Assembly: GCA_964561605.1 (NCBI GenBank)
Contig: CAZLQD010000046.1
Coordinates: 1-64,000 of the forward strand
Source of the DNA: JALUZX01 sp964561605
Lineage (GTDB): Bacteria > Planctomycetota > UBA1135 > JALUZX01
Direction: 5' to 3'
DNA: 64,000 bases
Shown: positions 8,952 through 16,662 of the stretch, piece after piece
Position numbering within the stretch: position 1 is the stretch's first letter
Layout of the letters: each line of letters starts with the position of its first letter
Notes under the pieces: generated by a model
Seen by the model: the letters and a program-made list of their open reading frames with translations, nothing else
Told to the model about the DNA's origin: nothing
Database searches by the model: none
Program-made: the position numbers and the translations under genes

Positions 8952-9527
8952 ATGAAGGTCCCCGACAAGAAGGGAAGCCCGGCCCGGAAGGGGGGTGAGG
9001 GACGTTCCCTCGGGAGTGCTGGAAGGATCCAGGTCCCTCCTGGGCGGCTGGGGGCTTTCTACTGGTACGAGACCGACCCTGAGCTCTTCCAGGCCGAGCG
9101 GGCCGCCATGGCCCGGTTCTTTCCCCAGTTCCGGCTCCAGGTGGAGGCCGACGGGAGGCTCTCCTGGGTGGGGGACATCGTCTCCACGACCTACCCGGAC
9201 GTGACCTATACTCTCCAGGTGGTCTACGAGCACGACCATCCCAACAACGATACGTACGGGGGGTCCATCAAGGTCTACATGATCCGGCCCACCCTGGAGG
9301 AGCTCGCCGGGAATACTCCCATTCCGCATACTCTGGTCGATTCCATGGGACAGCTCTATATCTGCACTTCCCGGCCGGAAGACTTCCACGCTGCAAGGCC
9401 CGGCGAACCGGGGAAAGTCACGACGGCGGCTTCCTCCGTGGCCTGGGCCGCCAAGTGGATCGCCGCCTTCGAAATGTGGCTGGAAGGAGAGATCACCACA
9501 GCCCAATTCGAAGGCGAAGAAGTCTGA
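8952..9527 (+). CDS. Probable bacterial E2-like (ubiquitin-conjugating-fold) protein
   Basis: 191 residues. After an about 40-residue leader holding the VPPG motif, residues 43-180 follow the order of bacterial E2 folds: an N-terminal helix, GRLSWVGDI, strands YPDVTYTLQVVYEHDHP and GSIKVYMIRP, then PH at 125-126, GQLYIC with Cys138 as the candidate thioester residue, TTAAS, and a Trp-rich C-terminal helix pair ending FEMWLEGE. The P..H...G.lC...TtA...W...WL spacing resembles Prok-E2 families. Family assignment is by eye. No E1, JAB peptidase or ubiquitin-like gene is in the window. The ATG lacks a clear ribosome site, suggesting coupling to the small gene upstream. Confidence 0.6.
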   Translation: MKVPDKKGSPARKGGEGRSLGSAGRIQVPPGRLGAFYWYETDPELFQAERAAMARFFPQFRLQVEADGRLSWVGDIVSTTYPDVTYTLQVVYEHDHPNNDTYGGSIKVYMIRPTLEELAGNTPIPHTLVDSMGQLYICTSRPEDFHAARPGEPGKVTTAASSVAWAAKWIAAFEMWLEGEITTAQFEGEEV

Positions 9528-9544
9528 CCCCTTCCCCCCCCTTC

Positions 9545-9564
9545 GTTAGCCCCGGCCGGCTGAG
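9545..9564 (+). repeat. Solo terminal repeat of the structured element
   Basis: GTTAGCCCCGGCCGGCTGAG is the left terminal repeat as seen in copy 3, here standing alone 19 bases before copy 2. Confidence 0.7.
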
Positions 9565-9583
9565 TCCCTTTCCCCTCTTTTTA

Positions 9584-9748
9584 GTAAGCCCCTGCCGGCT
9601 CGTGCATGGAACGAAGTGACATGCACGAGACGTCCGGGGAGTGGCTACAACCCCGAAACTTTCCCCCCCCAAAAAAAACTGACTCCCACCCCCCTGACGT
9701 CGTCGGAGGCGATCCTTCGGATCGCCTCCTCCGCCGGCAGGGGCTAAC
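9584..9748 (+). repeat. Structured inverted-repeat element, copy 2 (165 bp)
   Basis: The left end GTAAGCCCCTGCCGGC and right end GCCGGCAGGGGCTAAC form terminal inverted repeats. Hairpin A (9599-9629) has perfect 10-bp arms CTCGTGCATG/CATGCACGAG. Hairpin B (9705-9729) has perfect 11-bp arms GGAGGCGATCC/GGATCGCCTCC with loop TTC. Between them lie GACGTC, GGGGAGTGG, a C-run, an A-run, and CCACCCCCCTGACGTC, which can pair with GGGGAGTGG. There is no ORF. In copies 3 and 4 the arms of both hairpins change together, so pairing is kept. Confidence 0.85.
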
Positions 9749-9876
9749 GAAAATAATTAAAGCAGGGGCTAACGAAAATGAGAAAAAGAGGGGCTAACGA
9801 AATCGAAAAAAGCAGGGGCTAACCATGAAAAGGGCTGGGGCTAGCGATGAGAATAAGCTGGGGCTAGCGCGCTTTT
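9749..9876 (+). repeat. GCAGGGGCTAACGAAAA-type array after copy 2
   Basis: Five degenerating units of AGCAGGGGCTAACGAAA or AGCTGGGGCTAGCGA follow copy 2, spaced 20-30 bases apart with A-rich filler. Each unit repeats the right terminal end of the element. No gene is seen here. Confidence 0.75.
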
Positions 9877-9877
9877 T

Positions 9878-9933
9878 TTCCTATGTCGGCCCCGGGCAGG
9901 TCGGCGTTCCTATGTCAGCCCCGGGCAGGTCGG
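9878..9933 (+). repeat. Two 27-bp direct repeats, period 29
   Basis: TTCCTATGTCGGCCCCGGGC plus AGGTCGG at 9878-9904 is repeated at 9907-9933 with one G/A difference. It lies just after the stop of the DUF2058-like gene (minus strand) and may be a further degraded form of the array unit. Confidence 0.75.
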
Positions 9934-9943
9934 TTCCGTTTTT

Positions 9944-10441
9944 TCAGCTCTTGTCGCCCTGGAGGTAGAGGAGGCATTCGGCGTCGAGGTTCTTGATCTG
10001 GAGAGCCACTTCTCTTGGCACCAGAGCGAATACGCCTTGCCGCTCCCAAGGGAGTTCCACGATTCCCAGGTTGCCTGCTTCGAGGAGTCTCGCCGTGTCG
10101 GGTCCGATCTCCAGGTAAGGCACCCACCCGGCCCGGTCCACGAAGAAGAACTTCCGGCTCTTGTCCCGGTCCACCACCTTGCGGCTCTCCACCAGGGCCT
10201 TGAGCCTGGCCACTTCCTCCTTCTTCTTCAGGACCTGGTTCCGCTTCTCCTGGAGTGCCCGGTCCCGGGCGGCCTTCTCCTCCTGCTTCTTCCGGAAAGC
10301 CTCCCGGGCCTTGGCCTTCTCCCGCTCCAGGGCGTCCCGGCCCTCCTTCTTGCGCTTCACCCGCTCTTCGTGGGCGATGCGCTTCAGGTCCTTCTTCTTC
10401 AGCAGGCCCGCCTTCTTGAGCTGGTCTCTCAGGTCTCCCAT
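9944..10441 (-). CDS. DUF2058 (YaiL-like) family protein
   Basis: 165 residues. It starts MGDLRDQLKKAGLLKKKDLKR, the usual DUF2058 opening. A long, strongly charged Lys/Glu/Arg coiled-coil-like helix runs over residues 20-85, and a compact C-terminal domain includes the pattern VDRDKSRKFFFVDRAGWVPYLEI. Family members are described as nucleoid or polynucleotide-associated, but function is not established. The ATG at 10441 lies inside the end of the HAD gene (13-base overlap). An upstream in-frame extension is a Gly/Arg-rich shadow and is not used. Confidence 0.75.
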   Translation of the reverse strand: MGDLRDQLKKAGLLKKKDLKRIAHEERVKRKKEGRDALEREKAKAREAFRKKQEEKAARDRALQEKRNQVLKKKEEVARLKALVESRKVVDRDKSRKFFFVDRAGWVPYLEIGPDTARLLEAGNLGIVELPWERQGVFALVPREVALQIKNLDAECLLYLQGDKS

Positions 10442-11103
10442 GGGACCTCCAGAAGTTCCTCGAAAACCCGGGGGGAAAGCTCCTCCAGAGAGGATACCAC
10501 CCGGTCGGCCTCCCGGAGAACGGCCTTCCGTTCCTCCTCCCCCGCCACCCCCACTACCTTCATTCCCGCCCGCCGGGCCGCCTCCACTCCCACGAGGGCG
10601 TCCTCCACGACGACGCACCGGGAAGGTTCCAGGTCGAGCCGCCGGGCCGCCTCCAGGAAGACCTGGGGATCGGGCTTCCCCCTCTCCACGTCCTCGGCGC
10701 ATACGTAGGCGTCCATCATCTCTCCCAGTCCGGTCACATCCAGGACGAGCTCAACGTTGGCCCTGGGCCCCGACGAGGCCAGGGCCGTCCGGAACCCTGC
10801 CTCCTTCAGGGCCCGCACCAGGTCCGCCGCTCCGGGAGCCGCCACCAGCCTCTCCCTGGCCAGCTCCCGGTAGACCTCCTCCTTGCGCCTCCCCAGCTCG
10901 GCCTTCCTCGCCCCTTCCAGGTCCGGCCCCAGGAGTTCCTCCAGGATCTCCTCGTTCCGCATTCCGAAGGTCCGGTCGAAGAAGGAGTCCTCCATGGGAC
11001 GGCCCGCATCCATGGCGATCCGCCTCCAGGATTCCTTGTGAAGGGGCCCGGAATCGACCAGCACCCCGTCCATGTCGAAGAGCACACCTCTTTCCCGGCT
11101 CAT
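10429..11103 (-). CDS. HAD-superfamily phosphatase, beta-phosphoglucomutase/GPH-like
   Basis: 224 residues. Motif I is FDMDGVLVDS (Asp10 nucleophile, Asp12), followed by a four-helix cap of subclass I. Motif II is the Ser in LASSG (near 110), motif III is KPDP near 140, and motif IV is VVEDALVG near 160. This set defines sugar-phosphate phosphatases and mutases such as beta-phosphoglucomutase and phosphoglycolate phosphatase; the exact substrate is not readable. It sits 39 bases after the radical SAM gene and overlaps the DUF2058-like gene. Confidence 0.85.
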   Translation of the reverse strand: MSRERGVLFDMDGVLVDSGPLHKESWRRIAMDAGRPMEDSFFDRTFGMRNEEILEELLGPDLEGARKAELGRRKEEVYRELARERLVAAPGAADLVRALKEAGFRTALASSGPRANVELVLDVTGLGEMMDAYVCAEDVERGKPDPQVFLEAARRLDLEPSRCVVVEDALVGVEAARRAGMKVVGVAGEEERKAVLREADRVVSSLEELSPRVFEELLEVPWET

Positions 11104-11142
11104 GTTCCTCCCTCCGGAACCTTCTCCCCCCGCACCGCCGGC

Positions 11143-12435
11143 TCAGGTCTCCTTCACGAAAGAAAGGGAATCCCCGCCGTCCGAAAGCTGGGCCACCACG
11201 TGACAATGCCGGCAGGCCGCAAAAACCTCCCCCGAGGCCAGGCGCTCCCTCAGCTCCCGGTAGGGGGCGCCGTTCCAGGCAAGGGAGGCCTTCTCCTCCA
11301 TCACGTTGCCCATCCTGTGAGGAAAGGTAGGTGTATCACAACAAAGAATCTCCCCGTCGTAGTGGATCCAGATCTCCCTCCAGGCATAAGGGCAGGGCAC
11401 GGGTGGACCGGCTTCGATCCGGGCGTTGTAGGCCCAGATCTCCTGGGGCGTCGGGATCCTGGGGGCCTTCTCTCCCCCGCCGGAGGGATCCTCCCCCTCC
11501 ACGCTCCCCCTTCCGGTGGGGACACCCTCCCCGCCTGAAGGTTCCTCCTTCCCGGCCACCTCATCGGGGGTCGTATCTCCTCCGCCGTCTCCACCCCGGG
11601 CCACGATCTCCCTGGCCTCCTCCCGGCTCACCGGCGGATCCTCCTCGCCTTCCGGCGGCAAGGGGTAGGGTGCGGGAAGGTGGAGGCGGATCCCCAGGGC
11701 CTCCGCCCTGCGCCGGGCTTCCTCCATCATCCGGGCCCCAAGGCGCCTGTGGCGCACCAGGCTCTGGATGGAGAAGGCCGCCGGGACCACCACGTGCTCG
11801 GCGTACAAGGCGTCGACGCCGAGTTCCGCACCAAGGGAGACCCAGTCTGGAAGTTCCTCGATGTTCTCCCGCATCATCACGAAGTTGAGCCACACCTCGG
11901 GTCCGCGCCCCAGGCGGGCCCGCTCCTCCAGGAGCGCCCGGATCCCCCCCAAAACCCGCTCCCAGCGCGCCCCCTCCCTGACCCGCTCGAAGGTCTCCTT
12001 CCGGGCGGCGTCCATGGAGACGTGCAGGTAGGCCACGTTCTCCAGGACCGCCCTTCGGATCCGGTCCACCGCAAGAAACACCCCGTTGGTTGTGATCCTG
12101 TAATTGACGCCGTAACGCCCGCCGAGCTCGAGCTCCTCCTCGATGGGGCCCGCCGCCAGGGGCTCACCCGATACGGAGAGCGCCACCTCGTCGGCGGCGG
12201 GAAAGAGGTCTTCCGCCACCGCCCGGAAGACTTCGATGGGCATGTCGGGATAGGACATGTTGGCGCCCGGCTCGAACTGCTTGAAACAGAGGGGACAGGT
12301 CAGGTTGCACTTGTGCGTATTGTTGAGGGTGACCTTCACGGGAAGGGCCCGGCAGACGGCCCCTTTCTCCCGGACGTCCAGGGCGGACAGCTCCAGGTTC
12401 TTCTTCTTCAGAGCCTCGTAGGGGCGCTCACCCAT
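11143..12435 (-). CDS. Radical SAM protein with SPASM-like C-terminus
   Basis: 430 residues. NNTHKCNLTCPLCFKQ carries the CX3CX2C cluster (Cys43, Cys47, Cys50) that binds the SAM [4Fe-4S]. SVSGEPL and ITTNG match the following barrel motifs. A Gly/Glu/Pro-rich, low-complexity insertion occupies roughly residues 255-325. The C-terminus (CPYAWREIWIHYDGEILCCD ... MGNVMEE ... CRHCH) is SPASM/twitch-like with auxiliary-cluster cysteines. Such enzymes modify peptides or proteins or make cofactors; the target is unknown. The ATG at 12435 has GGGAGG upstream and overlaps the membrane-protein stop by 8 bases. Confidence 0.85.
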   Translation of the reverse strand: MGERPYEALKKKNLELSALDVREKGAVCRALPVKVTLNNTHKCNLTCPLCFKQFEPGANMSYPDMPIEVFRAVAEDLFPAADEVALSVSGEPLAAGPIEEELELGGRYGVNYRITTNGVFLAVDRIRRAVLENVAYLHVSMDAARKETFERVREGARWERVLGGIRALLEERARLGRGPEVWLNFVMMRENIEELPDWVSLGAELGVDALYAEHVVVPAAFSIQSLVRHRRLGARMMEEARRRAEALGIRLHLPAPYPLPPEGEEDPPVSREEAREIVARGGDGGGDTTPDEVAGKEEPSGGEGVPTGRGSVEGEDPSGGGEKAPRIPTPQEIWAYNARIEAGPPVPCPYAWREIWIHYDGEILCCDTPTFPHRMGNVMEEKASLAWNGAPYRELRERLASGEVFAACRHCHVVAQLSDGGDSLSFVKET

Positions 12436-13159
12436 CCTTCCGGTCCTCCCTTCGGCCGCTCTCTCCCGGGGCCCCATCCTTCCGCCTGAGGGCCGCCTCG
12501 CGCATCTCCTCCACGTGGTTGAACTCCTCGAAGAGGAAGAAGAGGGCCCCCCAGTAGACCACCATGCAACCCGCCAGGGCGCTCACGATCCAGGCCTTCC
12601 TGGGAGGAACCCTGAGGACGGCGCACCCCCGGGCGGCCAGGTAGAGCTGGAAGAACTTGACCAGGGGAAGTCCCACGATGAAGGCGGCCATGTTGAGCCA
12701 GGCCGAGTCCCTGTTGGGAGCGGCGAAGAAGAAAAGGACCCACCAGGCAGCCTCGGAGAAGAGGAACCCCTTCAGGACCAGGCGCCTCTCGAACCAGAGA
12801 TCCTTGGTCCGCCAACCCAGGAGGACCAGGAGGACTCCCGCCAGGAAGGCCCAGGGAATCCAACCGGCGAACACCAGGACGCTCCCGGCGAGCCTGGCCG
12901 TAAAGGAGTCCAGCCTTCCCAAGAAGAACTCCGGCGAAGGAAGGGGCCCGTCCACGATCAGGAGGGCCGGGGCGTGGACGAAGGCCAGGAAGTCGTACTT
13001 CCCTTCCACGTCGGCCGGCGGGACGCCCCGCATGGCGAAGAGGAAGGGAAGGAGGTTCACCAGGGCGGCCGCAAGCAGAGCCTTCACGCCGAGAAGGAAG
13101 GCCCTGCCCCTTGTATAGGGCCTGCGGGCTCCGAAGGTCCTGGTTTCCGATCCGTCCAT
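12428..13159 (-). CDS. Integral membrane protein of unknown function
   Basis: 243 residues with about six hydrophobic segments: near 22-42 (LLGVKALLAAALVNLLPFLF), 92-118, 130-147, 155-175 and 188-210. The tail is short, charged and cytoplasmic. I recognise no family motif. It is translationally coupled to the radical SAM gene downstream, so it may act with it. The gap to selD upstream is 94 bp. Confidence 0.7.
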   Translation of the reverse strand: MDGSETRTFGARRPYTRGRAFLLGVKALLAAALVNLLPFLFAMRGVPPADVEGKYDFLAFVHAPALLIVDGPLPSPEFFLGRLDSFTARLAGSVLVFAGWIPWAFLAGVLLVLLGWRTKDLWFERRLVLKGFLFSEAAWWVLFFFAAPNRDSAWLNMAAFIVGLPLVKFFQLYLAARGCAVLRVPPRKAWIVSALAGCMVVYWGALFFLFEEFNHVEEMREAALRRKDGAPGESGRREDRKDG

Positions 13160-13253
13160 GAAGGCCCGTCCATGCCGGGGAATCCTCCCGCTTTTCCGCC
13201 GGCGATTATAGAAGGCCCCCCGCCGGGGAGCGAGCGGCCCTTCCGCCCCCGGC

Positions 13254-14315
13254 CTAGGGAAGGACGAGGATCTTCCCCGCCCGGAGAGGGTCCTCCGGTT
13301 TGAAGGCCCGCCCCACGGGGACGGCCTTTCCGCCCCTCTTCTCCAGGGCCTCTTCGTAGGCCCGGACCTCCTCCCGGGGAAGAGCCAGGAGGAGCCCGCC
13401 CGAGGTCTGGGGATCGAAAAGAAGGTCCACCTTCTCAGGGGCCACGCCTGGATCGACCTCCACCATGCAGGATCGGAATTCCTTGTTGGCGTAACAACCG
13501 GCTGGGATCATCCCCATCCCGGCGGCCTCCTCGGCCCAGGGGAGGATCTCCGGCGCCGAGGCGCGGATCTCCACGGAGATCCCGCAGGCCGCCACCATCT
13601 CGGCCAGGTGGCCCAGGAGCCCGAAGCCCGTCACGTCCGTGCAGGCGTGGACGTGGAAATCCTTGGCCGCCTCGGAGGCCTCCCGGTTCAGAGTGACCAT
13701 GGAGCGGGTCATGGCTTCCACCGCCTCCGGTGGGGCCAGTCCTGCCTTCACCGCCGTGGCCAGGACCCCTGTGCCCAGGGGCTTGGTCAGGACCAGTTCG
13801 TCCCCGGGCCGGATCCCCTGCTTGGTGAAAAAGCGATCGGGGTGGACGAAACCCGTCACGGCCAGGCCGTACTTGAGCTCGTCGTCCTCCACGCTGTGTC
13901 CCCCCATGAGGACCACCCCGGCCTCCTTCAGGACCTCCAACCCTCCCCGGAGGATTTCCCGAAGGACGTCGATCTCCATCTTCTTCACAGGAAATCCCAC
14001 CAGGTTCAGGGCCGTCCTGGGGGTGCCTCCCATGGCGTAGACGTCGGAAAGGGCGTTCACCGCGGCGATCCGGCCGAAATCGAAGGGGTCGTCCACGATG
14101 GGAGTGAAGAAATCCACCGTCTGGATCAGGGCCAGGTCGGGGGAAAGGCGGTACACACCGGCATCGTCGATCTGCTCCAGGCCCACGAGCAGATCGGGAT
14201 GGGTGCCGAACTCCAGGCCTCGCAACGCCTGCTCCAGGGACCCCGGAGCGAGCTTGGAAGCTCAGCCCGAGCCGCGCACCGTCTCGGTCAGCCGCTGTTT
14301 CCTTTCCTCCGTCAT
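13254..14315 (-). CDS. selD: Selenophosphate synthetase, selenocysteine-containing
   Basis: 353 residues if the in-frame TGA at 14262-14264 is read as selenocysteine 18. It makes selenophosphate from selenide and ATP. From the ATG at 14315 the start reads MTEERKQRLTETVRGSG-U-ASKLAP. The U takes the place of catalytic Cys17 of E. coli SelD (GAGC), and the following Lys is the ATP-site Lys. Downstream, DDAGVYRL, QTVDFFTPIVDDP, GGTPRTALN, GGHS and TDVTGFGLLGH are all SelD motifs. A conventional reading would begin at a TTG (14225) and lose the catalytic residue. Fourteen bases separate it from yedF. Confidence 0.93.
14231..14264 (-). promoter_or_regulatory. UGA selenocysteine codon and SECIS-like hairpin in selD
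   Basis: Minus strand: the UGA at 14264-14262 is followed 12 bases later by GCTCC (14249-14245) and GGAGC (14235-14231). These arms enclose a 9-base loop GGGGTCCCT with the GGTC seen at the tip of bacterial SECIS elements. A nearer GAGCT/AGCTC inverted repeat directly follows the UGA. Distance and loop G fit SelB-dependent recoding; the structure was folded by eye. Confidence 0.65.
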
Positions 14316-14329
14316 GGATGTTCACTCTC

Positions 14330-14977
14330 TCAGGGCGTGATCACGCTCCGGGCCTGCATCAGGACCGTGGCGATCTCGAAGGCGTTGCTCGCCAGGCCCA
14401 CCCGGAGGTCCTTCTCCAGGCCCAGGTGGCCCAGGCAGGTGGCACAGGAGAGCACCTTCACCCCGAGCTTTTCAAGGGCGGCGATCTCTTCCAGGACCTC
14501 CGAGCCCTCCGTGGTGAGGCGGACCCCCTCGTTGGCGAAGACCAGGTGGGTCGGAAGGGGCTCCACTTCCTTCAAGGTCGCCAGGAGGCCTTTCATCAGG
14601 ATCCGGCCGAGCTCCTCGTTTCCCCGGCCCATGGTGGGGCCGTTGACGTAGAGCACCACCCCCGTGCCGGTCTCCCCGCCGGGGGCGGAGGAGGCCCCGG
14701 GCCGGGGGGACACCTCCCGGGAGGACTCCTCTTCTTGCGGGATTCCGCATGTATAGCCCTTGGCCACCAGGATCTCCCAGAGTCCGGGCTCGGGCTCCTC
14801 CACCTGGACGGTGCATCCCTGGCTCTCGGCGAAGCGCTTCACGTTGTCCCTGGAGGCGGCCGAGTCCACCAGGACCTCCACAACCCCTTCCCCGCCGAGG
14901 TCGGCCAGGGCCTTCCGGGTCAGCAGGACCGGCTGGGGGCAGGGAAGCCCCCGGGCATCCACCTTCACCTCGCTCAT
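14330..14977 (-). CDS. yedF: YedF-type selenium-metabolism protein (TusA domain plus DsrE-like domain)
   Basis: 215 residues. The N-terminal TusA/SirA domain has VDARGLPCPQPV with Cys13 in the CPxP motif and ends near residue 78. A Pro/Ser-rich linker follows, then a DsrE/DsrF-like domain (VVLYVNGPTMGRGNEELG ... VKVLSCATCLGHLG). This two-domain protein is found next to selD and is thought to handle selenium as a persulfide-like carrier. The start overlaps the GT39 stop as ATGA, and selD follows 14 bases later, which supports the selenium assignment. Confidence 0.88.
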   Translation of the reverse strand: MSEVKVDARGLPCPQPVLLTRKALADLGGEGVVEVLVDSAASRDNVKRFAESQGCTVQVEEPEPGLWEILVAKGYTCGIPQEEESSREVSPRPGASSAPGGETGTGVVLYVNGPTMGRGNEELGRILMKGLLATLKEVEPLPTHLVFANEGVRLTTEGSEVLEEIAALEKLGVKVLSCATCLGHLGLEKDLRVGLASNAFEIATVLMQARSVITP

Positions 14978-16662
14978 GGGTCTTTTCCTCCCGGAACGCT
15001 CCGGCCCTTTCCCGCCTCCCCGCCTTTCCTCTTTCCTGAAACCCTCCAGAGGACGAAAGTTTCCGGCTCCCCCGCCCAGTAGACGGGACGGGCCAGGGCC
15101 ACCAGGCCCCTTCCCTCGAGGGAAAGAGCCTTCTCCACCTTACCAGACTCCTCCTCCCGGGCCAGGAGGCGAAAGGAGCCTTCGGGAAGGGGACCATCCA
15201 GGGTGAGCCTTCCTTTCGGGTCCAGGGCCCAGGACATGCAGGGGGAGAGGGGCTCCAGCGAGTAGAGGGGGAGGCCGGCGTCCCTCATCCCGGCGAGCGC
15301 AAACTCCCGGAACCGGTTCTGGAACCTGGGCAGGATCGCCATGGCGGGCAGGAGCAGGGCCGCCGCCAGGGCTCCAGCCCCCGCCGTGGCCCCTCCGAGC
15401 CAGAAGGGCCTCCAGCCCTTCTTCCAGGCCGCCCAGGAAACGAAGAGGAAGAAGGGCGCACCAAGAAGGAAAAGGGGGGAAGCGCCGTGACGTACTGCCC
15501 AGAAGAGCCCCCCCGCCCCGACCGGCCCTGCAAGGATCAGCAAGGCCCTGTGGCCGTTGCACACCCCCCGCACCCACCGGGGAACTCCCTCCCAGGGATC
15601 GGTCTCCCTGGCCATCCAGGCCCCCACCAAAAGCCCCATGGGAAAGACGAGGGGCAGGGCGTAGCGGAACTTCTTTTCAGGCACCAGGCTGAGAAGGATC
15701 AGTCCCGCCAGGAACCACACCGCCATGGACCTGAGGTGTCCCCTCCTCTTCCAGCAACCTCCCAGGGCGGCCAGGAGGAGAAAGGACCAGGGAAGGGTAT
15801 ACCTTGGAAGGCCCGCCATGTAGTAGAGGAAGCCGTGGAGGTGCTTGGTCCCCCAGGCGGCGGCCTCGGCCCTGAAGGCCTCCCTGGATTGGCCGTGGGA
15901 GAACCAGGCGATCCCCCACCAAAGTCCCCCCAGGATCAGCCCCGGGACCAGGACGGCGGCCGCCCGACCCCAGGGGAAGGAACGGCGGGACTCCTTCAAG
16001 AGGAGCATGGTCGCCAGGTAGGGCAGGAAGAGGGCGAAGAAGGCCACGGGCCCCTTGCTCCAGCCGGCGGCCCCCCAGAAGAGGATCGAGAGCAGGGCCC
16101 ATCCCCACCAGGCCCGGAGGCCCTTCCCCGCCCGGAGGGCCTTGTCCAGGAAGACCACCCCTCCCAGGCCGAACACGTAGGCGTATACGTCCCACGTGGC
16201 CAGGACCCCCCATTGGACGTAGGCCCAGGATGTGGCGGCGGCGCAGGCGGCGAGGGCGGCCTCGGCCGGCCCTGCGCCCCAGTCGCGGGCCAAGAGAAAC
16301 ACCAGGAAGAGCCCGGCCAGGGCGGCCAGGAAGGCGGGGAACCGCATGGCGGCCCCTTCGCCGGCGTTTCCTTTCCCCTCCCCGAGGAGGAGGGAGCCCG
16401 CCGCCGAGAGCCAGGTGGGAAGGGGAGGCTTCTGGAGGCGCACCTCCCCGTCCATGGCGGGAAAGAGCCAATCGCCGCCGCGGAGGATGTCCCTGGCGCA
16501 AAGGAAGTTCCGGGCCTCCATGATGTTGGGGTGGCGCCGGGAGAGGTACCCCCCCAGGAGGGCGGAGAGAGCGAGAAGGAAAAAGAGAACGAGGATCGCC
16601 CCGGTCTCCCTCCGCCGGAAGGAGGCACCGCCTCCATCCCGGGAGATTCCCCCGGCTCTCAC
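14974..16662 (-). CDS. GT39/ArnT-like membrane glycosyltransferase
   Basis: 562 residues from a GTG overlapping the previous stop (GTGA). Hydrophobic throughout with about 11-12 membrane helices. Near the N-terminus, HPNIMEARNFLCARDILRGGDWLFP and RLQKPPLPTWL are the hallmark of dolichyl- or undecaprenyl-phosphate sugar transferases such as ArnT, with the acidic residue and the QKPPLxYW-like motif in the first periplasmic loop. It transfers a sugar from a lipid carrier on the periplasmic side; donor and acceptor are unknown. An in-frame upstream extension of 36 residues is an Arg-rich shadow of the preceding gene. Confidence 0.85.
   Translation of the reverse strand: MRAGGISRDGGGASFRRRETGAILVLFFLLALSALLGGYLSRRHPNIMEARNFLCARDILRGGDWLFPAMDGEVRLQKPPLPTWLSAAGSLLLGEGKGNAGEGAAMRFPAFLAALAGLFLVFLLARDWGAGPAEAALAACAAATSWAYVQWGVLATWDVYAYVFGLGGVVFLDKALRAGKGLRAWWGWALLSILFWGAAGWSKGPVAFFALFLPYLATMLLLKESRRSFPWGRAAAVLVPGLILGGLWWGIAWFSHGQSREAFRAEAAAWGTKHLHGFLYYMAGLPRYTLPWSFLLLAALGGCWKRRGHLRSMAVWFLAGLILLSLVPEKKFRYALPLVFPMGLLVGAWMARETDPWEGVPRWVRGVCNGHRALLILAGPVGAGGLFWAVRHGASPLFLLGAPFFLFVSWAAWKKGWRPFWLGGATAGAGALAAALLLPAMAILPRFQNRFREFALAGMRDAGLPLYSLEPLSPCMSWALDPKGRLTLDGPLPEGSFRLLAREEESGKVEKALSLEGRGLVALARPVYWAGEPETFVLWRVSGKRKGGEAGKGRSVPGGKDP

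Noticed and set aside
9545..9876. Integron attC sites suggested by GTTAGCC/GGCTAAC cores
   Set aside because: The cores face the wrong way for attC (which starts RYYYAAC and ends GTTRRRY), GGCTAAC breaks the consensus, and no integrase or cassette array is seen.
13254..14225. SelD as a truncated pseudogene starting at TTG 14225
   Set aside because: The upstream sequence continues the SelD N-terminus exactly, with the in-frame TGA at the catalytic position.
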